Shown here: in pieces, positions 4,926-10,231 of the stretch | Numbering within the stretch: the first letter of the stretch is position 1 | Layout: each line of letters begins with the position of its first letter | NCBI GenBank assembly: GCA_021205045.1 | Contig: JAJPYH010000118.1 | Coordinates: forward strand, 9,922-20,152 | DNA: 10,231 nt | Direction of reading: 5' to 3' | Source of the DNA: Lachnospiraceae bacterium | GTDB lineage: Bacteria > Bacillota > Clostridia > Lachnospirales > Lachnospiraceae | The notes under the pieces: model-generated | The model's database searches: none | What the model was told of the DNA's origin: nothing | The model's input: only the letters and a program-made list of their open reading frames with translations | Program-made: the position numbers and the translations under genes

Positions 4926-6050
4926 ATGAAGCGACAAAAGCTTCCACAGAAGACAAAACCGCAGACGAAATTCCCAAAGACAAATGCAACATCTGATTTA
5001 CCAGAGGCAAACGCAGCATCTGATTTGCCAAAGAAAAACGCGACATCAAATTTACCTGAGGAAAAGGCCCAGGGCACTGCACCAGGAAAGAGAAAACGAG
5101 GCAAAGCATCCACAGGCTCCGGGAGGAAAAGCCGTGGCACACCATATGATGATGTGTTCCGCACCCTCTTGAACGACTGCACCCCGTTGATTCTCCCCAT
5201 CGTCAATGAGATGTTTGGGACGGGTTATACCGGAAAGGAGACGGTCGAACTCCATCCCGACCTGCATTTTCTCAACCGGCAGGGCGGGGAGATGCAAAAG
5301 CGTATCACCGACTCCTGCTTTACCGTAATCGGCACAGTACCAAGGCATTTCCTGCTGGAGATGCAAAGTACATCGGACAGCAGTATGCTGGTCAGAATCT
5401 TTGAGTACTCCACCCAGATCGCCCTGGACAGCGGAGAAGTCACCGGCAATACACTGCATGTCACCATCCCGGACTGCGGCATCCTATTTTTGCGAAGCAC
5501 CCGGAACACCCCCGAACGGATGCAGATCAGAATCGACACACCGGGAGGCTCCGCCAGCTTTGATGTGCAGGTGCTGAAGACACAGCAATATACCATTGAT
5601 GAAATCTTTGAGAGAAAACTTTTCATGCTGATCCCCTTTTACATTTTTTCACATGAGAAGGCCTTTCCGGAATACAATACGAATGAAGAAAAGCTTGAGG
5701 AACTGAAGACAGAATATATTGACATCACGAACAGGCTGCGGCATTTGAAGGAAGCCGGACAGATCACGGAATATCAGCATCGAATGATCGTTGACATGTC
5801 CGGAAAGGTACTGAAAAGCATCGCGGCAAAATATGACAGAATCAGGGAAGGAGTTGGAGAGACTATGACAGGCAGAATTATTGAGACAGAGGCCAGCAGG
5901 ATTTATCACGAAGGAGAAAGGAATAAATCCGAACGCACGGCCATCAATCTTTATAACAGAGGCGATAATTTTGAGGAAATTGCAGATGTCCTGGAGGTAG
6001 ATATCCGTCAGGTCCGGAAATGGATCCGGAAAGCGGCATCAATAAGTTGA
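4926..6050 (+). CDS. Rpn family recombination-promoting nuclease / putative transposase (PD-(D/E)XK)
   Basis: A 374-residue protein. The start at 4926 is preferred over an in-frame ATG at 4902 because GGGAAGGAG ends 5 nt before it. Residues 1-72 are a basic, repeat-bearing leader (see 4983-5063) not usual for the family. The nuclease core follows: YDDVFRTLLND (74-84), the acidic TDS (128-130, Asp129), and HFLLEMQ (141-147, Glu145-x-Gln147), the E-x-Q form seen in PDDEXK_2/Rpn proteins (PF12784), then the FEYSTQIAL helix. A charged linker (250-330) leads to a C-terminal helix-turn-helix, NFEEIADVLEVDIRQVRKWIRKAA (348-371). Known members cut DNA, promote RecA-independent recombination and include antiphage toxins (E. 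coli RpnA-E). Cellular DNA is the likely substrate. It is monocistronic with its own promoter and terminator. A second product from 5865 is likely. Family call firm; defence versus transposition role uncertain. Confidence 0.9.
   Translation: MKRQKLPQKTKPQTKFPKTNATSDLPEANAASDLPKKNATSNLPEEKAQGTAPGKRKRGKASTGSGRKSRGTPYDDVFRTLLNDCTPLILPIVNEMFGTGYTGKETVELHPDLHFLNRQGGEMQKRITDSCFTVIGTVPRHFLLEMQSTSDSSMLVRIFEYSTQIALDSGEVTGNTLHVTIPDCGILFLRSTRNTPERMQIRIDTPGGSASFDVQVLKTQQYTIDEIFERKLFMLIPFYIFSHEKAFPEYNTNEEKLEELKTEYIDITNRLRHLKEAGQITEYQHRMIVDMSGKVLKSIAAKYDRIREGVGETMTGRIIETEASRIYHEGERNKSERTAINLYNRGDNFEEIADVLEVDIRQVRKWIRKAASIS
4983..5063 (+). repeat. Three tandem 27-bp (9-residue) repeats in the N-terminus of the Rpn gene
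   Basis: Residues 20-46 are NATSDLPEA, NAASDLPKK and NATSNLPEE, preceded by a more degenerate unit (QTKFPKT). The DNA units differ at several third positions, so the duplication is not very recent. The unit count could vary between strains without breaking frame. Confidence 0.85.
5865..6050 (+). CDS. Possible intragenic C-terminal product of the Rpn gene (RpnS-like, 61 residues)
   Basis: An in-frame ATG at 5865 (Met314 of the full protein) is preceded by GGAG with 5 nt spacing and, further up, by AAGGAG with 11 nt spacing, much better than typical internal methionines. The product would start MTGRIIETEASRIYHEG and contain the whole helix-turn-helix without the nuclease core. In E. coli, Rpn genes make a full toxic nuclease (RpnL) and a small C-terminal antitoxin (RpnS) from an internal start. 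The arrangement here fits that pattern. I saw no convincing internal promoter, so it would depend on internal translation initiation on the full mRNA. The alternative is a chance purine-rich stretch. Confidence 0.4.
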   Translation: MTGRIIETEASRIYHEGERNKSERTAINLYNRGDNFEEIADVLEVDIRQVRKWIRKAASIS

Positions 6051-6098
6051 CAACTTCCGTATCACGGATATTGACAGCAGAATAACGTCACGACAAAA

Positions 6099-6140
6099 GG
6101 CTCCGATTGAAAATTTTTCTTGAATCGGAGCCCTTATTTT
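6099..6140 (+). terminator. Intrinsic terminator of the Rpn gene
   Basis: GGCTCCGATT (6099-6108) pairs perfectly with AATCGGAGCC (6123-6132), followed by CTTATTTT. The stem differs in sequence from that of the shortened copy but pairs fully in each. Upstream at 6056-6068 a small TCCGT-ATC-ACGGA dyad is conserved in both copies. Confidence 0.75.
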
Positions 6141-6192
6141 ACAGTGGCATCCTCTCCCCACACCTGCCAGAAATGTTTCCCCGAAAAACCTG

Positions 6193-6221
6193 TTGAAACC
6201 ATCGGTTAACTGTGCTAAACT
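6193..6221 (+). promoter_or_regulatory. Promoter of pepC
   Basis: -35 TTGAAA (6193-6198), 17 nt, -10 TAAACT (6216-6221). The leader would be about 58 nt to the ATG at 6286. It lies right after the Rpn terminator, so pepC has its own transcription. Confidence 0.5.
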
Positions 6222-6285
6222 ATCTCCCAGAAAGGCACTTTGCCTGTATAAAGTAACAGAAACAGAAGAAAAGAGGTTATTTTTC

Positions 6286-7623
6286 ATGGAACTTACCAAA
6301 GAATTCTATGAGGCGGCCGAGAAAAGCTTCGACTCCGACCGTGCCAACACCGTGGCCATGAACGCCGTTATGAACAACGGGCTAAAAAAGTCCGCCACTG
6401 TGGCTCAGACCGCGTGGGACCTGCCCCACACCTACTCCATCTCCTTAAAGCAGGGAGATATCACCGCTCAGAAGCAGAGCGGACGCTGCTGGATGTTCGC
6501 CGCGCTGAACGTGATGCGCTACGACATCATCCACAGCCTGAATCTGAAGACCTTCGAGCTCTCCCAGAGCTATCCGCTGTTCTATGACAAGCTGGAGAAA
6601 TCCAATTATTTCCTGGAGAGCATCCTGCAGACTTTGGACGAGCCCACCAACGGCCGTCTCATCTCCTATCTGCTGCAGTCCCCCGTGGGCGACGGCGGTC
6701 AGTGGGATATGTTCGCCAACCTGGTGCGCAAATACGGCGTCGTGCCCAAGGACGCCATGCCGGAATCCGTTCCCTCCTCCTCCACCCGTGATCTTTGCTC
6801 CGTGCTGACCGAAAAGCTCCGCACCTATGCCTGCCAGCTGAGAACCGCCCACGCAAAGGGCGCTTCCATGGAAGAGCTGCAGTCCAAGAAGGCGGAGATG
6901 ATGGACGAGGTTTACCGCATCCTTACCATCTGCCTGGGCAAGCCGCCGAAGACCTTTGATTTTGCCGTCCGCGACAAGGATGACAATTACATCACCGAAA
7001 AGCAGATCACGCCTCTTGAGTTCTTTGACAAATATGTGGGCTGGAATCTGGACGACTACGTGAGCCTGATCAACGCCCCCACCGCCGACAAGCCCTATCA
7101 CAGAAGCTACAGCGTGAAATTCCTGGGCAACGTGGTGGAAGGCAAGATGGTGCGCTACTTAAATCTGCCCGCGGATATGCTCAAGGAAGCTGCCATTGCC
7201 CAGTTAAAAGACGGCAGACCGGTATGGTTCGGCTGTGATGTGGGCAAGTGCTCCAGCCGTGAAGGCGGCCTGATGGATCTGGACGCCTATGATCTGGAAT
7301 CTCTTCTGAACGTGGACTTCCCCATGACCAAGGCCGAGCGCCTGGATTACGGACACAGCCAGATGACCCACGCCATGGTCTTCCAGGGCGTAGATCTGGA
7401 TGAGAACGACAAGCCCGTTCGCTGGCGCGTGGAGAACAGCTGGGGCAAGGACGCCGGCAAGGACGGCTACTATGTGATGAGCGACGACTGGTTCACCGAG
7501 TACAATTATCAGGTTCTTGTCAATAAGAAGTATCTGCCGGCCGAGTGCATCGCCGAATATGAGGCGGAGCCGATTATGCTGGAGCCCTGGGATCCCATGG
7601 GGTCACTGGCGCAGATGCAGTAA
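6286..7623 (+). CDS. pepC: Aminopeptidase C (C1B family, bleomycin-hydrolase type)
   Basis: A 445-residue cysteine aminopeptidase, the normal length for PepC/bleomycin hydrolase (PF03051). The start at 6286 has an AAGAGG ribosome site; an in-frame ATG 93 nt upstream lies within the promoter. The papain-like active site is complete: oxyanion Gln62 and nucleophile Cys68 in QKQSGRCWMF, His362 in THAMVFQGVD, Asn384 in VENSWG. Other family blocks are QSYPLFYDKLEKSNYFLE (95-112) and GDGGQWDMF (135-143). PepC is a cytoplasmic hexamer that removes N-terminal residues from peptides, serving amino-acid supply; the C-terminal tail of each subunit reaches into the active site and limits it to exopeptidase activity. 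No signal peptide is seen. It is a single-gene unit with promoter and strong terminator and is GC-rich compared with its accessory neighbours, consistent with a core gene. Confidence 0.96.
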   Translation: MELTKEFYEAAEKSFDSDRANTVAMNAVMNNGLKKSATVAQTAWDLPHTYSISLKQGDITAQKQSGRCWMFAALNVMRYDIIHSLNLKTFELSQSYPLFYDKLEKSNYFLESILQTLDEPTNGRLISYLLQSPVGDGGQWDMFANLVRKYGVVPKDAMPESVPSSSTRDLCSVLTEKLRTYACQLRTAHAKGASMEELQSKKAEMMDEVYRILTICLGKPPKTFDFAVRDKDDNYITEKQITPLEFFDKYVGWNLDDYVSLINAPTADKPYHRSYSVKFLGNVVEGKMVRYLNLPADMLKEAAIAQLKDGRPVWFGCDVGKCSSREGGLMDLDAYDLESLLNVDFPMTKAERLDYGHSQMTHAMVFQGVDLDENDKPVRWRVENSWGKDAGKDGYYVMSDDWFTEYNYQVLVNKKYLPAECIAEYEAEPIMLEPWDPMGSLAQMQ

Positions 7624-7668
7624 ATCAGGATACGCATAAATCTACGCTCTTCTGAGAATGAAATATAT

Positions 7669-7706
7669 GACAAAAAAAGCCCCGCTTCGGCGGGGCTTTT
7701 TTTGTC
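7669..7706. terminator. Bidirectional intrinsic terminator between pepC and the convergent ATPase gene
   Basis: A perfect inverted repeat: GACAAAAAAAGCCCCGC (7669-7685), loop TTCG, then its exact complement (7690-7706). The core is a GCCCCGC/GCGGGGC stem flanked by seven A on one side and seven T on the other, so it works on both strands. It overlaps the last two bases of the TGA stop codon of the reverse-strand gene. Confidence 0.95.
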
Positions 7707-9024
7707 ACACTATAACATGCTCATCCGTAATTTCAACAATCTTTTCAATCGCGTATAGAGGCAGGTTCACAAGCCAGTCTTCTTTTCTGAAGTTTGCCAT
7801 GGAAGTACGGACAGATACCTCGCAAGAGAATTTCTCCCGAAAGGTTCTCAGGCTCTTAGCCTTCAGATTTTCCTCCGCCTTTACCTCTATCGGTACAATC
7901 ATCTCGCCGGTATCAACCACAAAATCAATCTCACAGGAACCCCTGTCATTGGTGTAGTAGTATACGCCCAGATCCTCAATCGTTTTTAATTGCTGACAGA
8001 CATACTGCTCTGTAAGCGCCCCCTTAAACTCCACGAAAAGTTGATTCCCATCCAGCAGAGTACGCTGGCGAAGTCCTGCCATACAGCCAAGCAGCCCCAC
8101 ATCCACCAGAAAAAGCTTAAATGCCTTCAAGTCTTCATACGCTTTCAGAGGAATTTCTGCAGTGTTTACACGGCTGACCTTATGGACAAGCCCACAATCA
8201 GAAAGCCACATAATTGCTGTTTCATATTCTTTTGCGCGGGCGCCCTCACGGATAAGGCCATAAATAAACTTTTTATTTTCTTTTGCAAGCTGAGACGGAA
8301 TACTGTTCCACAGCATGCGGATTTTTGGCACAATCTCGTTCGGAGCATGTTTGGAGAAATCCTGCTCATAAGCGGCAAGGATTCTCTTTTGAATGTTCCG
8401 AACCTCATTAAAATCTTTATTTTCTGCAAAGCTCTGCACAGCCTCGGGCATGCCCCCCACAAAATAATAGTACTTCAGGAAGTCAATATATGTTTGCCTG
8501 AAGCTCGTAATCAACTCAAAATCCTTCTGATCCAGAAGTCCGGCAAAACGTCCCTTATCAGTCGCCATCAGAAATTCCCGGAAGGAGAGCGGATAAAGCT
8601 TCAGGAAATCCACTTTTCCCACAGGGAAGGAAGTACCCTCGTGCAGAGCAATACCAAGCAGGGATCCGGCACAGACAATATGATATTCCGGCGCATTCTC
8701 GTAAAAATATTTGAGAGAAGTCAGCGCTCTCGGGACCTCCTGCACCTCATCAAAAATAAGCAGGGTATAATCCGGTTCTATCTTACAATCCGCATACAGT
8801 TCCAATCCCATAATCAGACGATCGGTATCCAGATCAGACGCAAATAATTCCGCCATTCTGGAATTAGAGTCAAAGTTAATATAAACCGTATGCTCGTATT
8901 CCTGTTTGCCAAACTCTTGCATCAGCCAGGTTTTTCCAACCTGTCGTGCTCCCTCGATAATCAACGGCTTGCGTCGTTTGCTTTCCTTCCACTTCTTTAA
9001 TTTTTCCATGGCAATTCGATACAT
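7705..9024 (-). CDS. ATP-binding protein, AAA_14 / DUF4143 family
   Basis: A 439-residue protein. The start at 9024 is preferred over ATG at 9057 because GGAGG lies 7 nt before it, and 9057 falls in the predicted -10 box. The N-terminal ATPase (PF13173) has Walker A GARQVGKT (25-32), Walker B LLIFDEVQ (88-95), and the sensor-like VCAGSLLG (117-124), then FPVGKVDFLKLYPLSFREFL (133-152), a hallmark of the family. The C-terminal DUF4143 part (PF13635) contains GALTEQYV (335-342) and a PD-(D/E)XK-like core CEIDFVV (364-370, Asp367) with IVPIEVKA (376-383, Glu380, Lys382). The domains are of usual length and appear intact. The cellular role of this very common family is not established; nucleic-acid handling is an inference from the domains. 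It is a single gene with its own promoter and shares a terminator with pepC. Confidence 0.93.
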   Translation of the reverse strand: MYRIAMEKLKKWKESKRRKPLIIEGARQVGKTWLMQEFGKQEYEHTVYINFDSNSRMAELFASDLDTDRLIMGLELYADCKIEPDYTLLIFDEVQEVPRALTSLKYFYENAPEYHIVCAGSLLGIALHEGTSFPVGKVDFLKLYPLSFREFLMATDKGRFAGLLDQKDFELITSFRQTYIDFLKYYYFVGGMPEAVQSFAENKDFNEVRNIQKRILAAYEQDFSKHAPNEIVPKIRMLWNSIPSQLAKENKKFIYGLIREGARAKEYETAIMWLSDCGLVHKVSRVNTAEIPLKAYEDLKAFKLFLVDVGLLGCMAGLRQRTLLDGNQLFVEFKGALTEQYVCQQLKTIEDLGVYYYTNDRGSCEIDFVVDTGEMIVPIEVKAEENLKAKSLRTFREKFSCEVSVRTSMANFRKEDWLVNLPLYAIEKIVEITDEHVIV

Positions 9025-9055
9025 GAACACACCTCCATCATTCCGGTATGAGTGC

Positions 9056-9084
9056 ATTGTAGTACGGAATTACAAAAAATGCAA
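9056..9084 (-). promoter_or_regulatory. Promoter of the AAA_14/DUF4143 gene
   Basis: Reverse strand -35 TTGCAT (9079-9084), 17 nt, -10 TACAAT (9056-9061). Transcription would start near 9049, giving a leader of about 25 nt that holds the GGAGG site. Confidence 0.5.
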
Positions 9085-9113
9085 CGTATTTTTGCTCGCC
9101 GCTTGCATTTTTT
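9074..9113. repeat. Perfect 11-bp inverted repeat overlapping the ATPase-gene promoter
   Basis: AAAAAATGCAA (9074-9084) and TTGCATTTTTT (9103-9113) are exact complements, 18 nt apart. One arm covers the -35 box, which suits an operator. Transcribed from the pfkB side the hairpin would end in a U6 run, so it might also act as a weak terminator for pfkB; the AT-rich stem and long loop make that less certain. Confidence 0.5.
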
Positions 9114-9165
9114 ACAGTGAAATTCTGCCTCTAATTCCTTTTTTATAGCAATGACTTTATGCCGT

Positions 9166-9187
9166 TTAGGAGCTGCCGCAAAATAAT
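9166..9187 (+). repeat. Short IS-end-like motif, copy B
   Basis: The stretch starting TTAGGAGCTGCCGCAAAATA matches 4488-4509 at 20 of 22 positions and in the same orientation. It lies in the gap between the ATPase and pfkB genes, 23 nt from the pfkB stop. It is a candidate relic IS end or small dispersed repeat. Confidence 0.4.
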
Positions 9188-9209
9188 GATTAAGGCGCTG
9201 CACCAGCTG

Positions 9210-10184
9210 TTAACATTTTCTCAGGACATCTTCCACCCGCTCCCTCTCCGGCATGGACTTCAGCGCCCCCTTCTTCGTAGTCACCAGATAGGCCGCAGCG
9301 TTGGCAAAGCGAAGCATTTCCCTCAGATTCTCTTTCGTCAGCCCCTCCAGCCCATGATCCAGCACAAAATTCAGCACGCAGGCACAGAAGGTATCCCCCG
9401 CGCCGGTGGTCTCGATGGTGCCGCCCAGCCGGAAGGAGGGCACAAATACCTTCTCCTCCCCATAGTAGGAATAGCTTCCCTCCGCACCGGCGGTCACATT
9501 GATCAGGGAAATACCAGGAAACTCCTCTTGCAGTGCGGCCGCACCTATGTCAAAGTCTGTTTCTCCGGTGAAAAATTCAATCTCATTGTCCGCGATCTTT
9601 AAGATATCGCACCGGGACAGCCCCCAGCGCATCTGCTCCTTCGCCGTCTCCATGTCAGACCACAGTGGCGGCCGCAGATTGGGGTCAAAGGAAATCAGAG
9701 CGCCGCTCTCCTTCGCCATGGCCACAGCCCTCTTTGTGGCGTCCCGCACCCCCTCATGAGTCATGGAAAGAGTACCGAAATGAAAAATCCGGGTATCCCG
9801 CAGCATATCCTCCGGCAGCTCCTGTGCCCTCAGCATCATATCCGCGCCGGGATTGCGGAAAAAGGAAAACTCCCGGTCCCCGTCCGGGGCGTTTTTCACA
9901 AAGGCCAGGGTGGTCTTCACTTCCCTGTCCGCGATCAGGCCGTCCATACAGATTCCCGCTTTCTCACAGACCTGCCGCAAAAGGCCGCCGAACATATCCT
10001 CTCCCACCTTGCCCACAAAAGCGGTCCGCCTGCCCAGTTTCTGCAGCATGGCCAGCACATTGCAGGGCGCGCCGCCGGGGTTGGCCTCAAAAAGAGGATT
10101 CCCCTGGGCACTTACGCCGCTGTCCGTGAAATCAATCAATAATTCGCCCAGGGCGACCACGTCCCGATTTTTATGTTCCATCAT
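9210..10184 (-). CDS. PfkB family carbohydrate kinase, probable fructokinase
   Basis: A 324-residue ribokinase-fold sugar kinase (PF00294), normal length. ATG at 10184 is chosen because AGAAAGG lies 9 nt upstream; a second ATG follows directly at 10181. Motifs in order: VVALGELLIDF (9-19), the substrate-binding NPGGAPCNV (35-43, first PfkB signature), VGKVGEDMFG (57-66), ISFDPNLRPPLW (164-175), KIADNEIEFFTG (196-207), and the anion-hole/catalytic loop ETTGAGDTF (258-266, catalytic base Asp264). It transfers phosphate from ATP to a sugar hydroxyl. The overall pattern (GELLIDF, PGGAPCNVA-like, DPNLRPPLW) matches bacterial fructokinases, producing fructose-6-phosphate in the cytoplasm. Other PfkB substrates cannot be excluded, and no sugar transporter or hydrolase gene is in view. 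The ribosome site lies within a perfect hairpin (10192-10210), so translation may be regulated. Confidence 0.93.
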   Translation of the reverse strand: MMEHKNRDVVALGELLIDFTDSGVSAQGNPLFEANPGGAPCNVLAMLQKLGRRTAFVGKVGEDMFGGLLRQVCEKAGICMDGLIADREVKTTLAFVKNAPDGDREFSFFRNPGADMMLRAQELPEDMLRDTRIFHFGTLSMTHEGVRDATKRAVAMAKESGALISFDPNLRPPLWSDMETAKEQMRWGLSRCDILKIADNEIEFFTGETDFDIGAAALQEEFPGISLINVTAGAEGSYSYYGEEKVFVPSFRLGGTIETTGAGDTFCACVLNFVLDHGLEGLTKENLREMLRFANAAAYLVTTKKGALKSMPERERVEDVLRKC

Positions 10185-10191
10185 TATATTC

Positions 10192-10210
10192 TGCCTTTCT
10201 GCGAAAGGCA
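10192..10210 (-). promoter_or_regulatory. Hairpin sequestering the pfkB ribosome-binding site
   Basis: GAAAGGCA (10203-10210) and TGCCTTTC (10192-10199) are perfect complements around a 3-nt loop. On the reverse-strand mRNA the 3' arm contains the GAAAGG ribosome site, so a folded leader would hide it. A regulatory effect is inferred only. Confidence 0.4.
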
Positions 10211-10231
10211 CCGATGGGGTTATGAAACAGC

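Larger units (their letters stand above)
4694..6141 (+). repeat. Full-length Rpn-nuclease unit (copy 2 of the repeat)
   Basis: The segment from CATACCACTCTTTAG (4694) to the ATTTTA after the terminator (6141) is the complete counterpart of 2493-2927, on the same strand. It carries upstream dyad, promoter, leader, a 374-codon gene and terminator as one transcription unit. The two copies bracket the surface-protein gene and could recombine, deleting it. Confidence 0.75.

Noticed and set aside
4983..5063. CRISPR-like array
   Set aside because: The 27-bp units are adjacent without spacers, degenerate, and encode an in-frame protein repeat.
6193..6285. Earlier in-frame start for pepC
   Set aside because: The extra 31 codons overlap a good promoter, and the PepC family begins close to MELTKEF with a ribosome site at 6286.
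9025..9057. Earlier start for the DUF4143 ATPase
   Set aside because: It would begin inside the predicted -10 box and lacks a ribosome site; GGAGG fits 9024.
9210..10142. Forward reading frames opposite the sugar kinase
   Set aside because: They are antisense shadows of a complete PfkB gene with all motifs intact.

Overview
The window looks like chromosome from a gut-type Clostridia bacterium, most likely Lachnospiraceae. This is inferred from family content and style, not from a marker gene. The cues are strong GGAGG-type ribosome sites, sigma-A-like promoters, a secreted GLUG-type surface protein ending in an SPQTG sortase signal, an Rpn-family nuclease/transposase-like protein, and two different AAA-ATPase/PD-(D/E)XK fusion proteins typical of Firmicutes accessory DNA. 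Housekeeping-type genes (SDR oxidoreductase, aminopeptidase C, PfkB sugar kinase) look visibly GC-richer than the accessory genes between them.

Layout. 1-1429 (-): an AAA-ATPase-like protein with a C-terminal PD-(D/E)XK nuclease domain, cut off by the left edge. 1622-2389 (-): a short-chain dehydrogenase. 2493-2927 (+): a shortened copy of the nuclease unit found later, keeping promoter, ribosome site, start codon, last codons and terminator, with a 35-codon reading frame left. 2966-4196 (-): a signal-peptide-bearing acidic/GLUG surface protein whose sortase anchor is in another frame (probable one-base frameshift). 4197-4693: regulatory DNA with two candidate promoters, a GTTT tetranucleotide repeat, a structured RNA/terminator-like element and a short IS-end-like motif. 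4694-6141 (+): the full nuclease unit with a 374-codon Rpn-family gene. 6286-7623 (+): aminopeptidase C (PepC). 7705-9024 (-): an AAA_14/DUF4143 ATPase, convergent with pepC across one shared perfect hairpin terminator. 9210-10184 (-): a PfkB-family carbohydrate kinase, probably fructokinase.

How the genes relate. There is no obvious multi-gene operon; most genes have their own promoter and many a terminator. The most interesting unit is the pair of Rpn-like loci. The full gene has a well-placed internal start (5865) that would make only the C-terminal helix-turn-helix part. The short locus at 2724-2831 has lost 858 and 159 nt relative to it, both multiples of three, so the normal start runs in frame into the same C-terminal peptide. 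In E. coli, Rpn toxins are inhibited by C-terminal proteins made from inside the same gene, so an intragenic and a stand-alone C-terminal regulator are a reasonable but untested reading.
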